From NCBI GenBank assembly GCA_021397845.1, contig CM038050.1:10420471-10484470 (forward strand): DNA of 64,000 nucleotides, read 5' to 3'. The notes beneath the pieces are model-generated. The model searched no databases and was not told the DNA's origin. It was given only the letters and a program-made list of their open reading frames with translations. Below, piece by piece: positions 27,901 to 39,900 of the stretch. The first letter of the stretch is position 1. Each line of letters opens with the position of its first letter. A program made the position numbers and the translations under genes. This stretch comes from Areca catechu. Its lineage: Eukaryota > Streptophyta > Magnoliopsida > Arecales > Arecaceae.

Positions 27901-30900
27901 TCGGCCGAGGTGGACCCGTCTCCAATCTCGCTCGCCGAAAAATCCACGTGGTTCGGACCACGTCCGGCGGGACCTGAGATACGCCACGTCAGCGTAACAG
28001 CCATATCAGTTGCCCCCCATCCCCTCGTTCTGCCAAGGCATCGTGGCTCGGAACGTGGGGATTTAATGCGGAGATGATGTGGGGAAGGCGAAAATCTCGC
28101 GCCATAATTGCCACGATCCTCGTCGCCGTTCCTTGTTACGCCCGAGGTCCTATGAGAGGTTGCCACGCGTCGCGCTTCCGGCAGCCATTAATGCGCCGTT
28201 TCGAAAAGGAGGCAGTTTTTATCGAACCGAAGCGTCGATGTCGAGCGTGCGTCCACGCGGCATCCATCAGGTGGTCCGGAACGGAATGAGGGGTACGGCC
28301 ACTGTCGATCGAATTTGAAAAGGAGGGGGACTTTCCAGAAACGAAGTCCCTCCACTTTCTCGCGCTCCGCCGGCGGTTGCAGTGGGCTTTCCTTCACCTT
28401 CCGGGGTTGCCACTTCTTTTACACAGAGTATTTCGGTGAGTGCCCGCGTCTTCTTCCCCTTTCCGTCTCTCGGCCTTAGCAACTTTCCTGCACCCTTTCT
28501 TCCCCCATGGCGCGTCGTCGTCATGTCTCTTCCAATCCGGACGAGGCCGGTCCATCCCGGCCGAGGACTCCATCGCCTTCTTCCTCGGAAGGGGAGGTGA
28601 TCCCGGACGAGATCCACAGGCGGCTCCAACCCGAGGGTGTAACCATAGGCGTCCCTAGGGGTCCTAAATCTCCTCCTATAGTTTCCGCCCGTCCGATTTC
28701 TTCTCTTCCTCCTCCGGCCATCTCTCCCACTGGTCCCTCCGGTCACATCTCAACGATGACCGAAGATGACCTTTCTTTGCTCCGGGAGGTCTACGGTATC
28801 CCGGAGTCGATCCATCTTTCTCTCCCACGGCCCGGAGATCGAGTGACCTTAAGCGGCCCCGGGCGAATAGCTTTCTACGAGGACTTCCTCCTTAGGGGTC
28901 TTCGGTTCCCCCTTCACCCTTTCTTCCTTTCCTTTCTCAGCCACTACCGCTTGGTCCCGGCCCAGTTGGCTCCAAACGCCATCCGGGTCATTTTTGCCTT
29001 CATAGTTTTCTGTCACTTCCACGGGTTTGTTGCCCGTTTCTCCCTCTTCAGGGCTCTTTTCATCCTGAAGCGCTATTCCACCAATGATGGCTGGTAGTAC
29101 ATCTCAGCTCGACCTAGGTGCCTCTGGTTCGACCTCCCTTCTTCTATCAAGGGCTGGAAGAACCGGTTCTTTTTTGCCTCGATCGAGGACGTCGACTGGG
29201 CCTGGAGGGAGCCGGATCGGTCTCCGAACCGGAACTCCCAAGTCGACCCGGCAAACCAAGAGGTCTTCTCTCAGCTGCTGAGTGATGCGATCCCGACGCT
29301 CGATGTCCTGCTCTCGGAGCAGAACTTGTTCGAGGCGGGAATCAGTCCCATCCGGGAGCTGGGTGAGGCTCGGGCTTCCCTTTCACCTCGCACTCCCCTC
29401 TTCTCCCTCTTCTTTTCTTTTTGACTGGTCCGACTGACCTCTACTTCCTTTCAGGTATGAAGTTTTCCTTGGAGAATCTGCTGGAAGGCGCCGCACAGAG
29501 GGATGTCGCCGAGGGGATCGAACCCGCGGCGAAGAGGGCTCGTACCGAGGCGAGCCGGGAGGCCGTGCCGATTCCCACCTCCGGTCTCGTGACGGCAGCT
29601 CCCGCATCTAGGCCGCCTCGAACTCGGGCGCCCGACGTCCCTGTCGTCGACCTCGACAGGGTCGTGGAAGAGGGGGGGCCAGTCCCTTCCCGGGCAACAT
29701 CTACTTCAGCCGCCGCTCCAACTGCACCCACGGTGGTCACCAGCACGGCGACGGCTCCGCCGATGGCTGCTCTGCCCGACGAGGGGACGGCCGTCTCTGC
29801 TGCTGCCGACTCGTCTGCCCCACCGCCGAACCTCACCAGCCGGTGTTCCGTGATCCGCGACTAGGGCCTTGCGGAGAAGGTCATGGAGTTTGCCTGCACC
29901 TCCCGGGATCGCCGACTAAGGGGCGGCCGAGACTATAGCGACGCCCTGCTCGAAATCCTTCCGCAGCTCTTCACGGTAAGTCCCGAGCTCGGAGCCCTTC
30001 TTTTTAAAGTTCCAGTTGGGTTCTGCCTAACCTTTCTTCTTCTGGAGCAGATCGGGACCGACGTGCTGCTGCTGAGGAACTTCCTCGCCGGGTAGGCCAA
30101 GAAGGACGCCAAGGAGGAGAAGCTCGGCAAGCTCGCAGCTGACATCAAAGACCTCATGGAGAAAGGGGTCGAGCTGCGAGGGAACCAGGCCCTCCGATCT
30201 GACCTGGCCCGCACCGAGGGGCGCATCAAGGAGCTTGAGACCTCCCTGTTCGAGGAGAGGATCTCGAGCCAGCGCCGCACGGAGGAGGACGGGGCGGAGA
30301 AGACCCGCCTCAGGGCTCAGTCCTGGTCGCTGGAGCGCCGGGTGGAGGAGGTCCGGAAGGAGCTGAACGCGGCCAAGGAGAAGAGCTCCTACATCAACGG
30401 GCTACTGGAGGCGTCGAAGCAGGAGGCCATCCCGAAGTTCCGGGCCTCAGAGGAATACATCGCGGAGATCCGGGAGGCTGCCGTGGACTCCTTTTTGAAG
30501 GGGTTCCAGGTATGCCGGGAGAAGGTAAGCTCCTTCTACCCCGAGCTCGACTTCAGCGGGGTAGTCCTCGGTGGCAGGAGGCAGGAGCCCAGTTTAGAGG
30601 CTCCAACGGCAGCTAGTGATGAGTCTGCAACTTCAGAGCAACCCCCCGAGCAGCCACCCGTCGACGGTGCAGGCGGAGAGAGTGCGCCTCAGCCCGAGGA
30701 GGATGCCACCGCGCCGAAGTAGCTTCCCCGGCTCTGCGGACTTCTTTTCTTTTTTGTGTTTTCTTTTTTCTTTTCGAGGACTCCCGGCCTGTCGGGACTC
30801 CTTCACTGTATCCACATTTCTAAATCAATGAAACTTCTTGTTCAGCAGATCTTTGCTTCGTTCTCTCTTCCTTTTTTTTTTTTTTTGAACTGAATGTTGG

Positions 30901-33900
30901 TTTGGGGCACCGGAACTAAGTCCTGTAATGCGTTCCAAGCCGAGCTCGCGGGCAGACTGAGTCCTGCCCCACCCTTCAGACTAAAGTTCGGGACTTTCGG
31001 ACTGAACACCGGTGGAGCAGGCTTTGTGTGAGCCCTGCGCGGCTTGCCGATTCATCCTCTGGGACTGCGTGGGCGAGCTTGGTTCTGCCCCGCCTTCCAG
31101 ACCGAAGTCCGGGACCTCCGGACTGAACCTCGGGGCCGCAGGCTTTATCCGAGCCCTGCACGGCTTGTCGGGCTATTCTCCGGGACTGCGTGAGCGAGCT
31201 TGGCTCTGCCCCGCCTTCCAGACCGAAGTCCGTGACCTCCGGACTGAACCCCGGGACCGCAGGCTTTATCCGAGCCCTGCGCGGCTTGCCAGGCTGTTCT
31301 CCGGGACTGCGTGGGCGAGTTTGATTCTGCCCCGCCTTCCAGACCGAAGTCCGGGACCTCCGGACTGAACCCCGGGGCCGCAGGCTTTATCCGAGCCCTG
31401 CGCGGCTTGCAGGGCTGTTCTCCGGGACTGCGTGGGCGAGTTTGATTCTGTCCCGCCTTCCAGACCGAAGTCCGGGACCTCCGGACTGAACCCCGAGGCC
31501 GCAGGCTTTATCCGAGCCCTGCGCGGCTTGCCGGGCTGTTCTCCGGGACTGCGTGGGCGAGTTTGATTCTGCCCCGCCTTCCAGACCGAAATCCAGGACC
31601 TGTCGCCTTCCCGGGTCTTCGGCCATACCCGTGTTCGCCGAACTCAAAATTAAGTGGCTCTCTCCCTACGAGGTGAGAAGAAGCATTTGAAGAAAAAGGA
31701 TTTCATTGGAGTTCAAGGAATCTTACACTATTGGTAATACATCCTCAAGTTTGAGGCATTCCAGGTCCGAGGGAATCGGGACCCTCCTAGCTCCTCCAGG
31801 TAGTAGGCCCCGTGAGGGAGAACTTCCGCCACCCTATAAGGGCCTTCCCAGTTCAGGGAGAGCTTCCCGCACTCCCGTGGCTGGGAAGCTTCAGCCCGCC
31901 GGAGCACCAGATCTCCTGGGCGGAAAGACTTCGGTCGCACCCTGGAGTTGTAGTACCTGGCCACTCGCTGCCTGTATGCCACCATTCGGACTCGAGCCTT
32001 GTCCCTCGTCTCCTCAAGGAGGTCCAGGTTTAGCAACATCCTGGAGGGATTCTCCACTTCATCATACTGCTCCACACACAAGGTGGGTAGGCTGAGCTCT
32101 ACCGGGATAACCGCTTCGGCTCCGAAGACGAGGTTGAACGGGATCTCATCGGTGGCTGTCCTCGGAGTGGTGTGGTACACCCACAGGACGCTCGGGAGCT
32201 CTTCCGCCCACCTGCCCTTGGCCTGGTCCAGCCTTGTCCGGAGGCCCTGCAAGATAGTCCTATTCGTTACCTCGGCTTCTCCGTTTGTCTGTGGATGCGC
32301 CACCGAGGTGAAGCAATGGTGGATGCCGAAGTCGCTGCAGAATTCTTCAAACTCCCGACGTCCGTTATCGGTGATAATGGTATGCGGTAGGCCAAAACAG
32401 TAGATGATTGACTTCCAGAGAAACTTGGCGACGTTTGCCTCCGTGATCCGGGCTAGGGGTTCGGCCTCGACTCACTTCGTGAAGTAGTCGATAGCCACGA
32501 TCAAAAATTTTCGCTGCCCGGACGCCGGGAGAAAAGATCCTAAGAGATCCATTCCCCATTGAGCGAACGACCACGGCGCGGAGAGCTGGGAGAGCGGAGT
32601 GGAGGGCCGACGCTGTACCACGGCGTGCCGCTGGCATCGGTCACACCTCTTCACGAAGTCGGCCGCATCCTCCATTGTCTCCCAGAAATAATCTTGGCGG
32701 AGGGCCTTGTATGCCAGCGTTCTGCCCCCCACGTGGTTCCCATAGATGCCCTCGTGGATTTCTTGGAGTACGAGTACGGCCTCCGCGGGTCTCAGGCACT
32801 TGAGGAGGGGGTAGGAATAGGACCTCCGATACAGTTGTCCATCTATTAAGACGAACCGCGCGGCCTTTCTCTTGATAAGGCGAGCCGCTACGCGGTCTTC
32901 CGGCAAGATGCCACTGGTAATGTACTCGACGTACTTGTCCATCCAGCTAGGCTCTTGGCTGACCTGTTGGACCTCCACAGGCGTCTCGTAGCTCGGGGCC
33001 TTGAGATGCTCAACATAAGCGCGGCCCAACAGCGAGTCCGGCAGGGTTGCCAGTCGGGAGAGCGCGTCCGCGCAAGCATTTTCCCCGCGAGGTATATGGG
33101 AGATGCTGAAGCGCCGAAATCCAGCCACGCTCGTTCTCACGAGCTCCAGGTATTTCGCCATTTGAGGGTCCCGCGCGTCGTACTCTCCAGAGATCTGTCC
33201 GACCACCAGCTGCGAATCAGTGAAGGCCTTGAGGTTGGCCACGCCCAACTCGCGAGAAACTCTCAGCCCCGCGATGAGCGCCTCGTACTCCGCTTGATTA
33301 TTAGTTGCGGCGAACTGGAAACGGAGTGCACATTCGGCGACGACCCCGTCGCCGTTGGCGAGGATGAGACCGGCTCCGCTCCCGCTGGAGTTCGAGGCCC
33401 CGTCCACATGAAAGATCCACACGTCCTCCTCGGGTCCCGGTTCCGGCTGCCGGTCCAAAGGGCCTTCATCCCCTTGCCCAAGCATGTGCACTCGACCAAA
33501 AAGTCGGCGAGCACTTGCGCCTTCATGGCCGACCTAGGTCGATAAGTGATATCAAACTCGCTAAGCTTGAGTGCCCACTTCGCCAATCGCCCGGATGTGT
33601 CAGGTCGACTGAGTATCGCTTTCAGCGGCTGATCCGTCAGGACGGCAATGGGGTGTGCTTGGAAATAGGGCCTGAGACGCTGGGCGGACACTATTAGTGC
33701 AAAAATGAGTTTTTCAGACCGGGAATACATGAGCTCCGCATTGCGGAGGAGCTTGCTCGTGTAGTACACCGGTCTCTGAACTCCCTGGTCGTTGGCCCGA
33801 ACTAGGACCGAGCTGACGGCCTCCGGGGTGACCGCCAGGTACAGGATGAGCTCCTCTCCTTCTTCGGGCCTGAAGAGCAGTGGCGGTGATGCAAGCGTCC

Positions 33901-36900
33901 TCTTCAGCTCGTCAAACGCCTCCTGGCACTCCTCGGTCAAGGTGAAGTTGTTCATCTTCCTCAGCACTTTGAAGAAGGGCCGGCAGCGGTCCGCAGACCT
34001 CGAGATAAACCGACTCAGGGCGGCTATCCGGCCGGTGAGTCGCTGTACTTGTTTTTTGGAGGTGGGCTGCTCCATGTCCAAAATGGCCTGGACCTTTTCT
34101 GGGTTGGCTTCTATCCCTCTTTGGGTCACCATGAACCCCAGGAACTTTCCGGCGGACACGCCGAAGGCGCACTTCGCCGGGTTCAGCTTCATCTGGTGAA
34201 GTCAGAGGTTGCCGAAGGTCTCCGCCAGGTCACCGACATGGTCGGAAAGAGGCTTGCTCATTACCAGCATATCATCCACGTACACCTGCATGTTGCGACC
34301 GATCTAATCCTTGAAGACTTTGTTGACCAGCCGCTGGTACGTGGCCCCGGTGTTCTTGAGGCCAAATGGCATCATCTTGTAACAATAAGTTCCGCGGTCG
34401 GTGACGAAAGCGGTGTGCTCTTCGTCCTCCGGGTGCATTCGAATCTAGTTGTATCTGGAGAAGGCATCCATGAAAGAGAGGAGGCGATGCCCCGAAGTGG
34501 CGTCCACCAACTGGTCAATCTTCGGAAGAGGAAAACTATCCTTCGGGCAAGCTCGGTTGAGGTTGGTATAGTCCACACAGATCCTCCACTTGCCACTACT
34601 CTTCTTCACTATGACCATATTCGCCAGCCAACTGGGATATTGTACTTCCCGCACAAAGCCGGCGGTGAGGAGCTTCTTAACTTCTTCATTGATGGCCTTC
34701 TGCCTTTCTGCAGCGAAACTCCTCTTCTTCTGGCGGACCGGGCGACACCTCAGGGCAACATTTAGCCTGTGGGTGATGACTTCCGAGGGGATGCCCGGCA
34801 TGTCAGCTGCGGACCAGGCAAACACATCCGCGTTTGCGCGGAGGAAATCCAGCAGGCGGATCCGTTCTTCCTCCGAGAGCTGGGCCCCCACATGCACAGT
34901 CTTCTGAGGGTCCGAACCGAGGGGATGTGTCAACAGGTGTTCTACGGGTCCTCCCCTGGGTTCCTTCTCCCTTAAGTCGAGGTCATCGACGTCGGGGCCG
35001 AGCTCAGCGCCTCGGGCACCCGGGACCGTCTGAAGGCAATGCTGGACGGGCTGGATCGTCCCCCTCATCACCCCAGTCCCAGAGGCTGTGGGGAACTGTA
35101 CTAGTAACCGTTTGGTGGAAATCACGGCGTCTAGCTGGTTAAACCCCGGACGACTAAGGATTGCATTATAAGGCGAGAGGAGCTTGACAACAGTAAATGT
35201 CATCATGATGGTAGTCTGCCGAGGTGGGGATCCAGCGGTGACAGGGAGAGTGATCTCCCCTTCGACCCCCACCGAGTCCCCGGTAAAGCCCACAAGAGGG
35301 GTGTGCACCGGCCCTAATTGATCATGAGACAGGTTCATTCGAGAGAAAGCATCATAAAAAAGCACGTCAGTAGAGCTCCCACTATCTACCATAATACGAT
35401 GTACAGGATGCTTTGCGATGGTCATCTCGACCACCACTGCATCATTGTTTACATTCTTGTTTTCATTCCCCTTCTCAAAGGGGGGTACATCCTCCAGGTC
35501 ACCCGCCTCCCGGGTTCTCTTCGCCACATGCCTGATCCCCCAAGAGATCATGCCCACCAGCTTCTCCGTTGGGCAGTTATCAATCGCAGGGACTGGGGGA
35601 AGGGCTGCGAGCGGCTGTCCCTCTGCCGGGGCTTCGTTCCTCACGAACTTCCTGAGGTAGCCTCTTTTAATCAGCTCCTCGATTTCCCGCTTCAGATTGC
35701 GGCACTCCATGTCGTGGCCGTGCTCGCGGTGGAACTGGCAGTATTTTGTCTTGTCGCGGATGTTCCTTGGGTTCTGAGGAGGAGGTCGGCGAAGGTAGTG
35801 CTCACCCTCAATCTCCATGAGGATCTTCGTTCTGGGAGCAAGGAGAGGGGTGAAACTTCGCTCCGGGAGAGCGCCGCTCTTCGGCTTCGGGCCTGGACGG
35901 GGGTCAGTAGGTGGTCCGGGCCTCCGGGTCCCGGGGACATCCCTCGGGGCCGGCTTCTTCGAGGACCTCCCGTCCAGCTCTCGCCTGGTGCGATCGACCT
36001 CCTCCGCTCGGATGTACTTGTGGACACAGAGGAGGAGCTCGGAGTACGTCCTGGAAGGCTTCTTATCGAGGGAATAGGTCAAGCGGGATGTCCTGAGTCC
36101 GCGCTTCAAAGCCAGCATGGCAACGAGCTCGTCCAGACTGTAGATTTCCAGGGCAACGGTCTTGGAGCGGGTAATGTAGTCCCGAAGCAGCTCCCGGTCC
36201 TGCTGGCGGATGGAGAAGAGGCTATCCACCTCTCTTGGCACCTTCCGGCAAGCATCGAAGTGTGCCACGAACTTTCCTTCCAGTTGATGGAATGAGCAAA
36301 TAGATTCAGGCTCGAGGCTGGTGAACCAGACCCGAGCAACCTTCCAGAGGGTAGCGGGGAAGGCGACACATAAAAGAACGTCCGTGGCCCCCTGGACCCT
36401 CATGAGAGCCTTGTAGCTCTCCAGATGATCCAAGGGGTCGGTGGTCCCAACGTAGGGATCCACTTGTGGCATGCGGAACCGGCTCGGAATGGGCTCCTCT
36501 TAGATTTTCCGGGAGAAGGGTGGCCCGGCGTCATAGCCCGCCGGGTCCACCGATGAGTTCTGCAGGTCGGCAAATCGGCAGGCGAACTCCACCAGCTTGC
36601 GTTCGTGCTCCTCCAGGCGCCTCTCGGCCTGGCGCCTAATGGCCTCGTCAGTGGAATCTTCCACCGAGGCTGCTGGCGAAGGGGGCGCCGATCGGTCTCG
36701 ACGAAATGCCTTGCCCCGACGTCGCCTGCTGCGGCGCGCCGTCTTGGCATCGTTGGCCGGGGATCGACTCTCGTGAGACGCCGAACCGGAGTAATTCCTC
36801 TTCGCGGGAGTTTGGTGGCTCCCGCGGGGGTTGGAGACTATCCGCAGTTGAGAGGGCCTACCTTGGATGGAGCGCAGGCTTCCGCGACACCCCGCGGCCC

Positions 36901-39900
36901 GAGTCGCGGGGGTCCCTGGCTGGGGCTGAGTGGCCAGGGACTGCTGCTGATGTTGTAGCTGCCGGACTGCTGTGGTCAGTGTTTGCAGCTGTTGGATGAC
37001 GGCTACGAAAGGTCCGTCCACCGGGGATGACTGCGGAGGAAGAGGAGGTGGAGCAGGAAGTTCCCTCTCCGGGCTACAAGGCCCCTGAGGGGAAGGGGCT
37101 TCCCCTACTCGATTGGTGGACGCTTCGTGTCCACGCGTCACCACCATGGTCGGAGCACGCTTTGTCCCGCGGAGAGCTAGCTCGCACTGGGATTGCTGTC
37201 CTACCCCCTACCTGGCGCGCCAATCTGTTGCCGATATCACCGCCGCGGCCTGTAGCTTCAAAGCTGGTACCGGTCTCAGACCGTCTTACCTTAAGGTCTC
37301 CGAGCTTCCGATCCTGCAAAACAAGGTTAGAAACCCTGGCCAGGGGTCCCGGCGAGGGAGCTCCGGCGGTCAAGTTAGAGAACGGCGAGATGGAACAGAA
37401 TCCCTAAGGTGGGTCCTCGAAGGAGCCCCAGACTTAGAGAAGATCTTAACAAAAGAGGTCTTAGAAAGAGTGAAAATTGGGCCCAGCTCCTTTACCAAGC
37501 TCACGCCGAAGGACTCCTCTCGGGTCCCTGGATCCTTCTCTTGATGCCTTCTTTTTCCCAGCCCTTTTTCCACTTACCTGGCTATCCGCTCTTCCCATCC
37601 TTTTATCCCATCACATTGCCTCCGGCTTCCCCCCCGGGAGGCTCCCTCTCGGCCTTCACTTTTTCCCCTCTCTCTCCCCTTTTTCCTTTCCCCTTCGGGT
37701 CCGGGAACCCGGTGGCCTCCTTGTCTTGCTTGCCGAGCCCAGCGAGAAAAAGGGGAGAGGGAAGATACTGGCAAGGCCTAGGGCCGAGCGCGAGTGCTCT
37801 CCTTCCCGAGCATTGACGATGTCCGTTGCTGGCTCCTGCCTGCCAGGACTCCGCTTCTCGGTTGCGGAACCTGTCGGGGCGATGTAAACGAGGTTTCGTG
37901 CGTCACCGCGGACCGTACCGGCGCTCCTCGCGAGGCACGGCGCGCGCTACCCGAGTGGCGATTTTGAAACTCGCGCCCCCACTTCCTAGAGGCCTCACTA
38001 TGCAAGGCCAGCTTCGACCGAGATGGGCCCCTCCTGGGCGGACACCTGGCGGAGCGACAGAGAAATGCTCGACTTCGGCCGAGGTGGACCCGTATCCGGG
38101 CGCCATCTGGCGAAGGAGTAGGAGGGCCCGGCTCGACCTCGGCCGAGGTGGACCCATCTCCGGGCGCCACCCGGCGAGGGAGCGAAGGGCCGCCAGCTTC
38201 GGCCGAGGTGGACCCCTCCTGGGCGGACACCTGGTGGAGCGACAGGAGTGCTCGACTTCGACCGAGGTGGACCCGTATCTGGGCGCCATCTGGTGAAGGA
38301 GCAAGAGGGCCCGACTCGACCTCGACTGAGGTGGACCCGTCTCCAGGCGCCACCTGGCGAGGGAGCGAGGGGCCGCCAGCTTCGGCCGAGGTGGACCCCT
38401 CCTGGGCGGACACTCGACGGAGCGGCAGAGAAGTGCTCGACTTCGGCCGAGGTGGACCCGTCTCCGGGCGCCAACTGGCGAAGGAGCAGGAGGGCCCGGC
38501 TCGACCTCGGCCGAGGTGGACCCATCTCCGGGCGCCACCGGCGAGGGAGCGAGGGGCCGCCAGCTTCGGCCGAGGTGGACCCCTCCTGGGCGGACACCTG
38601 GCGGAGCGACAGAGAAGTGCTCGACTTCGGCCGAGGTGGACCCGTCTCCGGGCGCCATCTGGCGAAAGAGCAGGAGGGCCCGGCTCAACCTCGGCCGAGG
38701 TGGGCCCGTCTCCGGGCGCCACCCAGCGAGGGAGCGAAATGCCGCCTGCTTCGGCCGAGGTGGACCCCTCCTGGGCGGACACCTAGCAGAGCGGCAAAAA
38801 AGTGCTCGACTTCGGCCGAGGTGGACCCGTCTCCGAGTGCCGACTGGCGAAGGAGCAGGAGGGCCCGGCTCGACCTCGACCGAGGTGGACCCATCTCCGG
38901 GCGCCACCCGGCGAGGGAGCGAGGGGCCGCCAGCTTCGGCCGAGGTGGACCCCTCCTGGGCGGACACCTGGCGGAGCGGCAAAGAAGTGCTCGACTTCGG
39001 CCGAGGTGGACCCGTCTCCGGGCGCCGACTGGCGAAAAAGCAGGAGGGCCCGGCTCGACCTCGACCGAGGTGGACCCGTCTCCAGGCGCCGACTGGCGAA
39101 AAAGCATGAGGGCCCGGCTCGACCTCGACCGAGGTGGACCCATCTCCGGGCGCCACATGGCGAGGGAGCGAGGGGCCGCCAGCTTCGGCCGAGGTGGACC
39201 CCTCCTGGGCGGACACCCGTCGGAGCAGCAGAGAAGTGCTCGACTTCGGTCGAGGTGGACCCGTCTCCGGGCGCCAACTGGCGAAGGAGAAGGAGGGCCC
39301 GGCTCGACCTCGACCAAGGTGGACCCGTCTCCGATCTCGCTCGCCGAAAAATCCACGTGGTTCGAACCACGTCCGGCGGGACCTGAGATACGCCACGTCA
39401 GCGTAACAGCCATATCAGGTACCAAGATCACAAAACCTTATATAAAGAGATGTCTTTGTTAACTTTGTTTTCAAGCACACTAAAATTCAGAATCAAAAAC
39501 TAGTCAAGCATAGCTCAAGAGTTTTGTAGCAAATATAGACTAAATAGTAAAACTTGATTTCTTGCACAAGAGTCAAGCAGCTACTCATCATTCAGCTGTT
39601 CTTCTTTCCTAGGAGCTAAAAAGATGAAGCACATAAAAGTGATAAGAATTACATACACTTCGAGTGCAAAATGAGTGAAGAATATCTTTTCAAATATAGC
39701 GGACAGCACACAAGTTAAGGAACTAAAACAGATGAACTTAGACGCAAGCTAAATGCTGCCTAATGAGATATTTAACATTCACCTATCAGAAGCAACATAA
39801 CACTATAGACACCATGATACAAAGAAACAAAGTAGATAATAATCACTAATAAAAACATACCTCCGAGAAGTTCCTCTGGTCAGAAATAAGACGTTTCGTT

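Larger units (their letters stand above)
31728..37147 (-). pseudogene. Tat gag-pol polyprotein, broken by stops and one frameshift
   Basis: One long gag-pro-pol frame starts at 37147 (MVVTRGHEASTNRVGEAP) and ends after NLRMYYQ at 31728. In-frame stops: 36500-36502 (TAA), 34445-34447 (TAG), 34304-34306 (TAG), 34202-34204 (TGA) and 32472-32474 (TGA). A frame change lies near 33480, between RT-RNase H and the second RNase H. Domain order is gag, protease, RT, RNase H, archaeal-type RNase H, integrase. It is about 1,800 codons long, as expected for the lineage. The element could move only with proteins from another copy. Confidence 0.92.
25119..39417 (-). mobile_element. Complete Tat-lineage Ty3/gypsy LTR retrotransposon
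   Basis: A 14,299-bp element in intron 5 of the importin-11-like gene, coding on the same strand as the gene. Both LTRs run TG...CA and are flanked by GGTAC. Order along the minus strand: 5' LTR, PBS, gag, protease, RT with YVDD, RNase H, a second archaeal-type RNase H, integrase, a 121-bp array, an antisense extra ORF, PPT, 3' LTR. The dual RNase H plus the antisense ORF between integrase and the 3' LTR identifies the Tat lineage. Gag-pol contains stops and a frameshift, so it is not autonomous now. LTRs differ by a few percent outside the array by eye, so the insertion is not very recent. Confidence 0.95.

Noticed and set aside
25794..27997. Many stop-free frames of 200-370 codons on both strands in the 3' LTR
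   Set aside because: They run through the GC-rich 61-bp tandem array in several frames at once and just repeat the unit (GPPRPK, RRVHLGR). The monomer happens to lack stops. No start context, domain or codon pattern supports a protein.
37903..39396. A 497-codon minus-strand frame and a 404-codon plus-strand frame in the 5' LTR
   Set aside because: Same array artefact; the period is not a multiple of three, so frames rotate through the unit.
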